Source of the DNA: Rs1 sp034111875
Lineage (GTDB): Bacteria; Pseudomonadota; Gammaproteobacteria; Pseudomonadales; Balneatricaceae
Direction of reading: 5' to 3'
Length of the DNA: 20,962 nucleotides
NCBI GenBank assembly: GCA_034111875.1
Contig: JAWUWK010000077.1
Coordinates: 1 to 20,962, forward strand
This document shows, piece by piece, positions 8,314 to 16,667 of this stretch (position 1 is its first letter; each line of letters starts with the position of its first letter). The notes under the pieces were generated by a model. It searched no databases. It worked only from the letters and a program-made list of their open reading frames with translations, and had not been told where the DNA came from. The position numbers and the translations under genes were made by a program.

Positions 8314-11088
8314 ATGCTTCGCAAATTGGGTTTGATTGTTGCCGTAGCTTGTATGTTATTGGCAGGTAAGGTATCTGCTTTAGGACTGGGCGAGATTAAA
8401 GTTAAATCGGCTCTTAATGAGCCTTTAGTTGCCGAGATTGCTTTGTTTCAAGTAAAAGGTTTAAGCCCTCTACAGATTAAATCCCAGATGGCTGATTTGA
8501 ATGACTTTGCACTATCAGGTCTTGCTACCCAAAGAGCCTTATCCAATGTACGTTTTCAAACCAGAGTGCGGGCTAACGGTACTGGGCGGATTATTTTAAC
8601 CTCTACATTGCCTGTTACTGAACCTTTTATGAACTTTTTGGTTGAAGTGAATTGGCCCAATGGGCGATTAATACGCGAATACACCTTACTTTTAGATCCT
8701 CCTTCTTACAGCTCACAGCAAAATAATCGAAACTTTAGTACAAAAAATAATCTTCCTAAAAGTACTCCTGTAAATAGCAATAAGCCAGCGTCGAGAACTC
8801 AATCTGTAGCGCCTAAAAGAGTTCCCACAGAGGTTAAGCTTAATAAAGGCCAGTACTATATCAGCGATAAAGACACTTTATGGGATATAGCGATTGCCAA
8901 TCGTGTTAATAAAAGTGTCTCTGCACAACAAATGATGGTGTTAATACAGCGTAAAAACCCACAGGCTTTTCCCAATGCAAATATCAACGTGATGACTGCA
9001 AATGTCGTCATAGACTTGCCAACGCAAGCGGAGATAGAGGCTTTTAGTAAGCGCGAAGCGCAACAGGAAGTGACACGTCAAACGACTTTGTGGAAGAGCG
9101 GTAAACTGCCTAAAGTGGTGTCGCAAGGAACAGTTCAGAGACCTAAAGCGCAAGCGAGGGCGGATAAAAAACCTGAGTCAACCGATAGCATAAAGGATCA
9201 GAAGGCAGCGACCACAAAATCAGTTGAGAAAGATCCTGCAATGGGAAAAACGGTTGAGAGCACGCCAACCGAAAATCAAGATAAACCAGAGGCGACTAAT
9301 AAACAGATGCCAGCACTGGATGCCAACGGCGAGCCCATCGGTGCCGAAAAAGGTATCTTGAATGTTGTTTCACCTGATAAAACAGCGGCAAAACGTGAAT
9401 TGCAAGCAAAGGCCGACACTCTGGCTTTAGCGGCGAGTAAAGACTCTGAAAAAATTTCCGAGTTGTTAATAAGCAATGCTGAATTGGATGTTAAGTTGGC
9501 TTTGTCACAAGAGTCTATTGACAAGTTAGAGAGAGATAATAAAGATCTAAATGAAAAGTTATCTACTATTTCCGAACAGTTAGCCGATATAAATCGACTT
9601 ATCATGCTCAAAGATGAGCAGTTGTCTGCGATCCAAGATGAGCGCTTAGATGAAGAGGATGCAAAGGCGCAAGAAGACAAAAAAGAGGCGGATAAAAGTT
9701 GGCTAGACAGACTGTTAGAAAATCCATTAGGTCTTATGACGGCGGGCATTGGTTGGTTACTGGCGATTATCGCAGGGGTTCTTTTGCTGCTTAAACGCAA
9801 GAAAAAAGAAGTCCTAGAAGTGGATGATAATACTAAATCTGAGCCATCAATTAGTTTGCCCGATGATATGCTAGATGAGGCTGCCCTAGAGGAAGAGCTG
9901 GGTGAACTGGAGGAGTTAGCCGATCCAGAATTGGCAGAAAGTCACGCGGATGATATAGATGATTTAGCGTTAGATTTAGATCTCGATATGGACATTGATC
10001 TTGATGAGTCTCTAGAAGATGCGGCAATCGATATCACTCTGGGAAATGATGATTCAGATGATGGTCTAGCCGCAGAATTAGAGGCTCAACTAGAGTCCGC
10101 TGAAGAGGATGATGATCTCGATATGCTGGACGGGATTGATAGTCTTGAGTTCGACTTAGGCGAATCTGAAGATGATCAAGAATTATCCTCAGATGAAGCG
10201 GCTGAAAAACAAGCCTTGGCCGAATTCGCCGCGGCGATGGAAGCGCCGGATGATGACGAACAATTAGAATCACTCTTTGATGAACCGGAGTCTTCGGAGT
10301 TTGCTGAAGATGAGCTCAGTATTGAAATGGCTGATATTGACGAAACGATGGTAGAGGAAGATGATTTAGATATCGCTGATATTGATATAGATACTGATGT
10401 TACCTCATTGGATGCCCTAGAAGCTCTTGAAGGATTGGCTGAAGAGGGCGTCGAACAGCCAGGGAATGCTGAAGCGCAAGCAGATCAAGAACTTAATGCA
10501 TTAGAAGATGACCCTTTAGATATTGATTTAGATATTGATTTAGATGAAGAAATCGATCTGCCCGCAGAAACAGAGCAGACATTAGATGAGAGTCTCGAGC
10601 TGGATGATCTAGAGGATATGTCTTTAGATGATGCGGCGACTGACATAGAGGAAGAAGAGCAAGTACCTATGGATGATGCCTTAGGTGAGTTGCTTGGCTC
10701 ACAAGAGGCTGTTGAGGATGACTTTGAAGAGGCGAGCTCTGATGAGGTGATCATCGAAGAAGTTACTGCTGATGATGTCAGTGAAGAAACTGAGCCGACT
10801 AACCGTGAATCTGCGACTCAAATGCTTGAAGAGCAATTAGATGAGTTATTGTCTAGTACTGATGATGACATAGCACTGGAGGAAGTAGCGCCCGAATTTG
10901 ATGCTAAAAATGAAGATGAAATAGATTTATTATCAGGCGAAGACGGTGTCCGTATGAAGTTGGATTTAGCCCGTGCCTACATAGAAATGGGTGATGCTGA
11001 GGGTGCTAAAGATATAATAACGGAAGTGATGGAGTCGCAAGATGATGATCACTTGCAAGAGGCGCAAGCCATGTTAGATAGTTTGTAA
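8314..11088 (+). CDS. fimV: FimV, polar peptidoglycan-binding hub protein
   Basis: FimV family proteins organise the cell pole in gammaproteobacteria; in Pseudomonas FimV supports type IV pilus twitching, PilMNOPQ secretin assembly and cAMP control. The 924-residue product has a signal-like N-terminus (1-22), the conserved FimV N-domain starting LGLGEIKVKSALNEPL (23-38, domain to about 128), a LysM peptidoglycan-binding domain (about 179-236, 'YYISDKDTLWDIA'), a low-complexity linker (240-350), a coiled coil (about 360-445), one membrane helix (473-493) followed by KRKKKE, a strongly acidic cytoplasmic region (about 500-870) with DLDID-type repeats, and a C-terminal FimV/TPR-like motif (about 874-924, 'LDLARAYIEMGDAEGAKDII'). 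Start ATG has AAAGGGA 6 bases upstream. Position between asd2 and truA matches Pseudomonas. No pilus gene is in the window. Confidence 0.95.
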   Translation: MLRKLGLIVAVACMLLAGKVSALGLGEIKVKSALNEPLVAEIALFQVKGLSPLQIKSQMADLNDFALSGLATQRALSNVRFQTRVRANGTGRIILTSTLPVTEPFMNFLVEVNWPNGRLIREYTLLLDPPSYSSQQNNRNFSTKNNLPKSTPVNSNKPASRTQSVAPKRVPTEVKLNKGQYYISDKDTLWDIAIANRVNKSVSAQQMMVLIQRKNPQAFPNANINVMTANVVIDLPTQAEIEAFSKREAQQEVTRQTTLWKSGKLPKVVSQGTVQRPKAQARADKKPESTDSIKDQKAATTKSVEKDPAMGKTVESTPTENQDKPEATNKQMPALDANGEPIGAEKGILNVVSPDKTAAKRELQAKADTLALAASKDSEKISELLISNAELDVKLALSQESIDKLERDNKDLNEKLSTISEQLADINRLIMLKDEQLSAIQDERLDEEDAKAQEDKKEADKSWLDRLLENPLGLMTAGIGWLLAIIAGVLLLLKRKKKEVLEVDDNTKSEPSISLPDDMLDEAALEEELGELEELADPELAESHADDIDDLALDLDLDMDIDLDESLEDAAIDITLGNDDSDDGLAAELEAQLESAEEDDDLDMLDGIDSLEFDLGESEDDQELSSDEAAEKQALAEFAAAMEAPDDDEQLESLFDEPESSEFAEDELSIEMADIDETMVEEDDLDIADIDIDTDVTSLDALEALEGLAEEGVEQPGNAEAQADQELNALEDDPLDIDLDIDLDEEIDLPAETEQTLDESLELDDLEDMSLDDAATDIEEEEQVPMDDALGELLGSQEAVEDDFEEASSDEVIIEEVTADDVSEETEPTNRESATQMLEEQLDELLSSTDDDIALEEVAPEFDAKNEDEIDLLSGEDGVRMKLDLARAYIEMGDAEGAKDIITEVMESQDDDHLQEAQAMLDSL

Positions 11089-11118
11089 TCAACATAAAAT
11101 TCAAGAGGAGAAGGTTGT

Positions 11119-11973
11119 TTGTGTACTGATGCAAAACAATCTCAAGCAACAGGGGCGCGGCAAGTCGCCTCTTGTCGTTTGGCGCTGTGTATAGAGTACG
11201 CAGGGGAATGTTATAAAGGTTGGCAAAAACAAAAGTATGATGGGTTGCCGACAGTACAAGAGCATGTTGAGTTAGCGCTGTCGAAAATTGCAAATCATAA
11301 TATCACTGTCATCTGCGCCGGAAGAACCGATTCTGGAGTCAATGCGAGTTATCAAATCATCCACTTTGATACCACAGCCCAAAGAAGTGAGCGTGCTTGG
11401 GCGCTGGGCACAAACAGTCAATTGCCCCAAGACATATCTGTGCAATGGGCAAAGGTTGTAGAGCCAAGTTTTCATGCTCGGTTTTCTGCCCAACAGCGCC
11501 GATATCGTTATCTTATTTACGCTAACCCAGTTATGCCTGCGGTGTTGGCGAAAGGAGTGACTTGGACGCATAAAGCTTTGAATGTCGATTTAATGCAACA
11601 AGCGGCAGAGTATTTGCAGGGTGAACATGACTTTTCTTCATACCGAGCGGTTGCCTGTCAGGCGAAAAACCCTGTGCGGACTATCCAGAAGATCAAGGTA
11701 TATCGACATGGAGATTTAATTGTCCTCGATGTCCAGGCAAATGCTTTTTTGCACCATATGATGCGCAATATTGCTGGCGTGCTGATGGCCGTGGGTGCCA
11801 AAGAGGCAGAGCCTGTGTGGGCGCAAAAAGTCTTGAAGGCTAAAGATAGGCGCAAAGGCGGAGTAACCGCACCGCCGCATGGTTTATACTTTGTGGATGT
11901 AAAATATCCCAAGCAATATGCATTGCCAGCCTCGCGCTTAGGTCCGTTTTTTATTGGCGCCAATGGCGGTTGA
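11119..11973 (+). CDS. truA: tRNA pseudouridine(38-40) synthase TruA, TTG start
   Basis: TruA converts uridines 38, 39 and 40 in the tRNA anticodon arm to pseudouridine. The 284-residue product carries the family core: 'LALCIEYAGECYKGWQ' near residue 21, the catalytic loop CAGRTDSGVNA with the nucleophile D71, 'RFSAQQRRYRYLIY', and 'HHMMRNIAGVLMAVG' near the C-terminus. No ATG or GTG lies in frame before the core. TTG at 11119 is the likely start, because AGGAGAAGG (11106-11114) sits at proper distance. Relatives start a few residues before the first strand, so this protein has an extra 15-18 residues. The motif usually read GVHG/GVHA is GVNA here, a histidine-to-asparagine change beside the active-site aspartate. 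The gene lies 30 bases after fimV and is probably co-transcribed. Confidence 0.93.
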   Translation: MCTDAKQSQATGARQVASCRLALCIEYAGECYKGWQKQKYDGLPTVQEHVELALSKIANHNITVICAGRTDSGVNASYQIIHFDTTAQRSERAWALGTNSQLPQDISVQWAKVVEPSFHARFSAQQRRYRYLIYANPVMPAVLAKGVTWTHKALNVDLMQQAAEYLQGEHDFSSYRAVACQAKNPVRTIQKIKVYRHGDLIVLDVQANAFLHHMMRNIAGVLMAVGAKEAEPVWAQKVLKAKDRRKGGVTAPPHGLYFVDVKYPKQYALPASRLGPFFIGANGG

Positions 11974-12100
11974 ATTGCCGAGCAAGTCAGCGTCCGCTTA
12001 AGTAGCCGGTATTTAACAAATGAATTTTGCGCGAGGCGGGAAGTTCTAGTGAGGATTGTTAAAAAAACCCTGAAAATTAATAGTGCCTTAGTGGTATTGC

Positions 12101-12109
12101 TGGTAGAAT
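12101..12109 (+). promoter_or_regulatory. Extended -10 promoter for trpF
   Basis: TGG followed by TAGAAT (12104-12109) forms an extended -10 element. The -35 region is poor, as is usual for this class. It would begin transcription about 34 bases before the trpF ATG. The 176 bases between truA and trpF hold no gene. Confidence 0.4.
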
Positions 12110-12149
12110 CCTGCTCTGTAAATATTTGTTTAAAGTGACTTTGAATTCA

Positions 12150-12776
12150 ATGATATCTCGTGTAAAAATCTGCGGAATAACTCGTTTACAAGATGCTAAA
12201 TCTGCCATTGAAGCTGGCGCAAGTGCGTTGGGTTTTGTGTTTTACGCCCCTAGCCCACGCTATGTAGACCCTCTTAAAGCCCAAGAAATAATTTCCAAAC
12301 TACCCCCTTTTATCACCACAACTGCGCTTTTTGTTAATGAAACAGCCGAGAACGTTAATGCGATTAGCGAACTGATTCAAACGGATTTGTTGCAGTTCCA
12401 TGGGGATGAAAGTAATGCTTACTGCCGTCAATTCAACCGACCTTTTATCAAGGCGCTGCGCGTCAATGCTGACGTAGATATAACCCAGGCATATGCCGAC
12501 TACCCTAATGCGCGGGCGCTACTCGTCGATACTTTTGTTAAAGGAGTCCCCGGCGGCACAGGCGCGGCATTTAATTGGCAGTTAATACCTGAAGCCTTGC
12601 GTCAACATATCATTTTAGCCGGCGGCCTCGATCCAGGCAATGTGGCGAGCGCCATTCGTCAAATCCGCCCTTATGCTGTCGATGTCAGCGGCGGATTAGA
12701 GGCTGAAAAAGGCCTGAAGTGCGCTGCAAAAATAATCAAATTTATGAGTGAAGTAAACAATGCTAACCAATCCTGA
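12150..12776 (+). CDS. trpF: Phosphoribosylanthranilate isomerase TrpF
   Basis: TrpF isomerises phosphoribosyl-anthranilate to CdRP, the third step of tryptophan synthesis from chorismate. The 208-residue product is a complete single TIM barrel. It shows RVKICGIT with catalytic C8, 'LGFVFYAPSPRYV', 'QFHGDE', 'LLVDTFVKGVPGGTG' with catalytic D127, 'LAGGLDPGNV' and 'VDVSGGLE' (usually VDVSSGVE). ATG 12150 is chosen because MISRVKICGIT matches the family start; an earlier TTG at 12126 would add eight unrelated residues. The last 17 bases overlap the trpB-trpA remnant, so the original trpF-trpB-trpA order was translationally linked. The enzyme looks intact although its downstream partners at this locus are destroyed, which makes its role uncertain unless trpBA exist elsewhere. 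Confidence 0.94.
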   Translation: MISRVKICGITRLQDAKSAIEAGASALGFVFYAPSPRYVDPLKAQEIISKLPPFITTTALFVNETAENVNAISELIQTDLLQFHGDESNAYCRQFNRPFIKALRVNADVDITQAYADYPNARALLVDTFVKGVPGGTGAAFNWQLIPEALRQHIILAGGLDPGNVASAIRQIRPYAVDVSGGLEAEKGLKCAAKIIKFMSEVNNANQS

Positions 12777-13116
12777 TTTAACTTCGCTAAGTGATGCTAC
12801 TGACCACCTCGATCCCTATGGTGGGTGCTTTGTTGCTGGGACCTTGATAGAAGCTTTGCAAGATTTAGAAACGCGCTACTCCGAACTGTCAGCAAATGCT
12901 GGTTTTCAAAAAGAATTGGACCTAGATTTGGCACACTATGTTGGTCGTCCTTGGCTTTTATATTATGCAGAGCGTTTAACTAAACTTGCCCATGGCTTGA
13001 TTGTCGGTTCAGTGTTAATACAACAGATCGCTAAACACCTTGGTGATAGCGATAAGATTAATAGCCCGATTAGTGGTATCTTAAGTGAAATGCGTCAAGC
13101 CATCGATGCACATTGA
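12760..13116 (+). pseudogene. Fused remnant of trpB 5' end and trpA 3' end (tryptophan synthase)
   Basis: This 118-codon frame begins like TrpB and ends like TrpA. Residues 1 to about 76 follow the TrpB beta-subunit start, with 'DPYGG', 'TLIEALQDLE', 'FQKELDLDLAHYVGRP' and 'LYYAERLTKL'. Residues about 77-118 follow the TrpA alpha-subunit end: 'HGLIVGSVLIQQIA' (phosphate-binding GVVVGSA-type strand/helix) and a final 'ISGILSEMRQAIDA'. The join is in frame near 12984-12993. Missing are about 320 codons of trpB, including the PLP lysine motif HKxN, and about 225 codons of trpA, including the catalytic Glu and Asp: roughly 1.6 kb. The protein cannot make tryptophan. Several normally fixed positions have changed (GGR to GGC, RP-T/S-P to RPWL), which suggests decay after the deletion. 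Position between trpF and accD is where trpBA sit in several relatives. Confidence 0.85.
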
Positions 13117-13151
13117 GCTAAAGACTACAGAACTTGGCTTTTAGAGCTGAG

Positions 13152-13181
13152 TTGGGTTCAAAAGCGGCATCCTTTTATAGT
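13152..13181 (+). promoter_or_regulatory. Candidate promoter for accD
   Basis: TTGGGT (13152-13157), an 18-base spacer and TATAGT (13176-13181) resemble a sigma-70 promoter 75 bases before the accD ATG. It lies downstream of the trpBA remnant, so accD expression need not depend on the trp genes. Confidence 0.35.
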
Positions 13182-13256
13182 GAATAATAACCTGCCAAAG
13201 GTTGTTGAAGATTGATTCCATCTTTTTATAGGTGGTACAAGATACGGATTAAATAT

Positions 13257-14255
13257 ATGAGTAATTGGTTTGATAAAATAGTCCCTTCATTGGTTCGCCC
13301 AGAATATAAATCTAAACGTGCTTCAGTACCTGAAGGACTTTGGAAAAAATGCCCAAAGTGCGAAGCTGTGCTTTATTTGCCCGATTTAGAAAAAAATTTA
13401 AGCGTTTGCACTAAGTGCGATCATCATATGCGTTTGTCCGCACGTGCACGCTTGGAAAAGTTTTTAGATGTGGGTACTTTTTCTGAAATTGGTGCTGATA
13501 TAGAGCCCGTTGACCGCTTAAAATTTAAAGATACAAAAAAATATAAAGATCGATTAACGGCCGCGCAGAAAGCCACCGGAGAAAAAGATGCCTTAATTGC
13601 CATGCGTGGTGATATGAAAGGTATGCCGATAGTCGCAGTTGCCTTTGATTTTCGCTTTATGGGCGGTTCTATGGGCGCTGTGGTCGGCGAGCGTTTTGTG
13701 CAAGCTGCGCAGGTTTCAATTAAACACCAAATACCTCTAGTGTGTTTCTCTGCATCCGGTGGTGCGAGAATGCAAGAGGCGTTAATTTCATTGTTTCAAA
13801 TGGCTAAAACCGCTGCGGTACTAGAGAGAATGCGCTTGTTGGGCATACCTTATATTTCTGTGCTAACAGATCCTGTCTACGGTGGTGTATCAGCCAGTCT
13901 AGCCATGCTAGGTGATTTAAATGTCGCTGAGCCAAATGCCCTGATCGGTTTTGCCGGTCCGCGAGTCATAGAGCAGACCGTCAGAGAAAAACTGCCAGAA
14001 GGCTTTCAACGTGCTGAATTCTTGTTGGAACACGGGCAAGTCGATATGATTATTTCGCGCCTTGAATTGCGAGACAGATTGTTTAATTTACTCTCTATGA
14101 TGTTAGAGCAGTTTAAATTTCCTGAAGTGGAAGCAGAGGAAGTTGTCCCGCAGGAACTCGACGGTGAAGAGCCAGTGACTTTAGACAATGAAGGCAAGGA
14201 CACAGATGAAACAACTGAAGAGGCGGCTGATACAGATGAAAACAAGAGAGATTAA
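13257..14255 (+). CDS. accD: Acetyl-CoA carboxylase carboxyltransferase subunit beta
   Basis: AccD pairs with AccA to move the carboxyl group from biotin to acetyl-CoA, giving malonyl-CoA for fatty acid synthesis. From ATG 13257 the product is 332 residues and starts MSNWFDKIVPS, the family start; an upstream TTG at 13212 would add 15 unlike residues. A zinc ribbon is formed by C32-x2-C35 and C51-x2-C54 ('KKCPKCEAVLY', 'SVCTKCDHHMR'). The carboxyltransferase core follows, with FMGGSMGAVVGERF, 'CFSASGGARMQEAL', 'SVLTDPVYGGVSAS' and 'GFAGPRVIEQTVREKLP'. The last 40-50 residues are an acidic Glu/Asp/Thr-rich tail without known function. The ribosome binding site is weak (GGAT). folC follows after 46 bases, a conserved pairing. 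Confidence 0.96.
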   Translation: MSNWFDKIVPSLVRPEYKSKRASVPEGLWKKCPKCEAVLYLPDLEKNLSVCTKCDHHMRLSARARLEKFLDVGTFSEIGADIEPVDRLKFKDTKKYKDRLTAAQKATGEKDALIAMRGDMKGMPIVAVAFDFRFMGGSMGAVVGERFVQAAQVSIKHQIPLVCFSASGGARMQEALISLFQMAKTAAVLERMRLLGIPYISVLTDPVYGGVSASLAMLGDLNVAEPNALIGFAGPRVIEQTVREKLPEGFQRAEFLLEHGQVDMIISRLELRDRLFNLLSMMLEQFKFPEVEAEEVVPQELDGEEPVTLDNEGKDTDETTEEAADTDENKRD

Positions 14256-14301
14256 TCGTAAATTTATGTCTTGTATTGATACTTTTTAAGAAGAATAGCC
14301 G

Positions 14302-15588
14302 ATGATTCGCAGTGAATATAACCTAGCGCAATGGTTAGAGTGGATGGAGAAAAGCCATTCGACTGAAATTGATTTAGGCTTGGCCAGAGTGAGCCAAGTC
14401 TTGACTAATCTGCAATTGGATTTGTCCGCTTCAAAAATTATCAGTATTGCCGGTACCAACGGCAAAGGCTCTACTACTGCGTTAATAGAAGCGATCTATC
14501 TGGCGGCCAATTATACTACTTTGGCTTATACTTCACCGCATTTGTTGCTTTATAATGAGCGAGTGCGGCTCAATGGTCAAGACGTCACTGATGGCTTGTT
14601 GATTGAAGCGTTTAATGCCATTGACCGAGCTATGGGGCAGGCAGATCAGCGCATTTCTTTAAGTTATTTTGAAATAGGTACACTGGCGGCTATTTATCTC
14701 GTTAGCTTGCAAAAGCCTGATGTGGCGTTGTTGGAAGTGGGCTTAGGTGGGCGTTTAGATGCCGTCAATATAGTGGATGCTGATGTCGCTGTGATTACCA
14801 CATTAGCCATAGATCATGTTGATTGGCTCGGTGATGATATTGAGCAAATAGGCAGTGAAAAGGCCGGAATCGCTCGAGCGAATAGACCTTTAGTGTGCGG
14901 AGAGCTATCGCCACCGCAAAGTATTAAACAAACAGCAGGTGAAAAGAATATTAAGTTGTATCAAGTCGGTGAGCATTTCTCTCAAGAGTTGCACGCTGAA
15001 AGTCAGACTTGGACTTGGAAGGGGCTTGATTATAAAGGTCAATGGCTTGAATATACGGACTTACCTTATCCCCTTTTACCCATTCAAAATGCCACTACTG
15101 CAGTGCAGGCCATCGCCCAATTAGGTCTTGCTTTCGATAAAAAGGCGATTCAATTTGGCTTGCTCAATGCCCAGGCTAGCGGTCGTCTTCAGGGGGCTAA
15201 GTATTTAAATACCGCTATTTTATTGGATGTGGCACACAATCCTCAGTCGGCAAACTATTTGGCCAGTAGCTTAAAGTCCCAAGGCTTTGCCTCAAAGGTG
15301 CATCTAGTGCTGGGGGTCTTGGCTGATAAAGATTGTGCTGGTTTGATTAAACAGTTGTCAGAGGTGGTTTTACACTGGCATTTAGTCAGTTTAAATGTGC
15401 ACCGTGGCCAAAGTGCCGTGCAACTGCAGAAGCATCTATTAGCGCAAAATTTACAGGCTGCGAGCATTAGCTGTTATGACAGCATTGACCAGGCGCTCAA
15501 CGTTGCAGTTGCAACGGTGAAAGAGGATCAAAAAGTGGTTGTGGCAGGATCATTTGTGACTGTTAGTCAAGCACTGGCGCTGCTGTAA
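14302..15588 (+). CDS. folC: Bifunctional dihydrofolate/folylpolyglutamate synthase
   Basis: FolC joins glutamate to dihydropteroate to make dihydrofolate and later adds further glutamates to folates, using ATP. The 428-residue product, close to the E. coli length (422), has a Mur-ligase-like fold: P-loop GTNGKGS (51-57), 'YTSPHLLLYNERVRLNG', 'LEVGLGGRLDAVN', 'IDHVDWLGDDIEQIGSEKAGI' with metal-binding histidine, and C-terminal 'LLDVAHNPQSANYL' and 'LGVLADKD'. ATG 14302 follows an AAGAAG ribosome binding site. The stop codon overlaps the AAAGGAG of the next gene, so folC and the SPOR gene are translated from one mRNA. Confidence 0.96.
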   Translation: MIRSEYNLAQWLEWMEKSHSTEIDLGLARVSQVLTNLQLDLSASKIISIAGTNGKGSTTALIEAIYLAANYTTLAYTSPHLLLYNERVRLNGQDVTDGLLIEAFNAIDRAMGQADQRISLSYFEIGTLAAIYLVSLQKPDVALLEVGLGGRLDAVNIVDADVAVITTLAIDHVDWLGDDIEQIGSEKAGIARANRPLVCGELSPPQSIKQTAGEKNIKLYQVGEHFSQELHAESQTWTWKGLDYKGQWLEYTDLPYPLLPIQNATTAVQAIAQLGLAFDKKAIQFGLLNAQASGRLQGAKYLNTAILLDVAHNPQSANYLASSLKSQGFASKVHLVLGVLADKDCAGLIKQLSEVVLHWHLVSLNVHRGQSAVQLQKHLLAQNLQAASISCYDSIDQALNVAVATVKEDQKVVVAGSFVTVSQALALL

Positions 15589-15600
15589 AGGAGTATGACA

Positions 15601-16107
15601 ATGGATTTGATTGTGAAGAGACAAATTATAGGTAGTTTAGCGCTGGTTTTTATAGTCATTGTGTTTTTTCCGATCTTGTTTAGTGGCGATGGTTATAAGG
15701 AGCGTCATCTAGCAACAATTATCCCGCCAAGGCCTAAGACCCAGACATTTGAAGATATACAGCCGCTATTAAAGCCTTTAGCGACTTCAGCGCAAGTCGC
15801 CCCTGAGAAGAAAGTAGCTGTCAAGCAAACAGACGCAGCAGATGAACCAGCGCCAGCGCTGGACCAACAAGGTGTTCCAACCGCATGGACCTTGCAGTTA
15901 GCGAGTTTTAAAGATGAGGCAAATGCCCGTGCGTTGCGCAAGCAGTTATTAAAAGCGGGGCACAAAGTATACAGTCGCAAGAATGGGGCATTAGTCAAAG
16001 TGTATGTTGGACCTGAGTTGAAAAAACAACGCTTGGAAGTGTTAAAGCAAGGCTTGAAAAAAGATTTTGGTTTGGATGGCTTATTAGTTAGGTTTACCAC
16101 GCAATAG
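15601..16107 (+). CDS. dedD: SPOR-domain inner-membrane protein, DedD-like
   Basis: The 168-residue product has one N-terminal membrane helix (about 8-28, 'IIGSLALVFIVIVFFPILF'), a Pro/Ala/Lys-rich periplasmic linker and a C-terminal SPOR domain (about 94-166, 'AWTLQLASFKDEANARALRK' then 'VKVYVGPELKKQ'). SPOR domains bind denuded glycan strands at the division site. DedD in E. coli is a division protein, and the folC-dedD-cvpA-purF order supports the same assignment. Two in-frame ATGs lie 6 bases apart. AAGGAG (15588-15593) is only 1 base from the first but 7 from the second (15601), so the second is chosen. The cvpA start follows 18 bases after the stop. Confidence 0.9.
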   Translation: MDLIVKRQIIGSLALVFIVIVFFPILFSGDGYKERHLATIIPPRPKTQTFEDIQPLLKPLATSAQVAPEKKVAVKQTDAADEPAPALDQQGVPTAWTLQLASFKDEANARALRKQLLKAGHKVYSRKNGALVKVYVGPELKKQRLEVLKQGLKKDFGLDGLLVRFTTQ

Positions 16108-16125
16108 TTAGAGGTCAATAAATTG

Positions 16126-16626
16126 ATGAATTGGGCGGATTGGGTCATTTTGGCTATTTTAGCAATATCGGCATTATTTAGTTTACGTCGTGGCTTTGTT
16201 AAAGAAGCGTTATCGCTGGTGACATGGGTCTGTGCATTTATGGTTGCCAGATTATTTTCTGGTGCCTTAGCGGTCATTCTAGAAAACTATATAGAAACGC
16301 CATCCGTGCGCATAGCAACGGCTTTCGGCCTGCTTTTTGTTTTGATGTTGATCGCAGGTGCGATCATTTCAAATTTATTTGAATTGTTGATTAACGCGAC
16401 CGGTTTAAGTGCCACCGATAGAGTGCTAGGCATGGGATTTGGTATCGCAAGAGGCGGCTTAGTCGTTGTGGTGCTGGTGGCACTGGCGGCTCAAACCCCT
16501 GCGAAAGAAGATGAATGGTGGGGGCAGTCTCAATTGATTCCGCATTTTGTTCTGATGGAAACCTGGACCAGAGATATAGCTTCTGATGTTGGCCAAGTTA
16601 TTTGGCAAGTCGGCAGTCCTAAATAA
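16126..16626 (+). CDS. cvpA: CvpA family inner-membrane protein
   Basis: The product (166 residues from ATG 16126; TTG at 16123 would add one) has four predicted membrane segments, near residues 3-22, 28-48, 60-85 and 100-120, and the family signature 'RRGFVKEALSLVTWV' after the first helix. CvpA was named for a role in colicin V production in E. coli and is linked to envelope stress; its biochemical activity is not settled. A GAGG lies 11 bases upstream of the ATG. It sits directly before purF, as in E. coli and Pseudomonas, and probably shares a transcript with folC and dedD. Confidence 0.92.
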   Translation: MNWADWVILAILAISALFSLRRGFVKEALSLVTWVCAFMVARLFSGALAVILENYIETPSVRIATAFGLLFVLMLIAGAIISNLFELLINATGLSATDRVLGMGFGIARGGLVVVVLVALAAQTPAKEDEWWGQSQLIPHFVLMETWTRDIASDVGQVIWQVGSPK

Positions 16627-16667
16627 CCTTGTGTTAAAACTAATGATCAACCCCTGAGGTGTAGAAA

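Noticed and set aside
9276..9800. Serine-rich minus-strand frames opposite fimV (also 10485-10754)
   Set aside because: Their composition is the simple reverse of the coiled-coil and acidic codons of fimV.
11272..11571. Minus-strand frames opposite truA (also 11658-11963)
   Set aside because: No family-like motifs; truA is complete on the other strand.
13117..13256. Possible further trpA remnant between the fusion frame and accD
   Set aside because: The fusion frame already contains the natural TrpA C-terminus and stop. The following bases read as ordinary intergenic DNA with a promoter-like pair.
15705..16277. 190-codon minus-strand frame opposite the SPOR gene and cvpA
   Set aside because: It has no ribosome binding site or recognisable domain and lies against two well-supported genes; it is a shadow frame.
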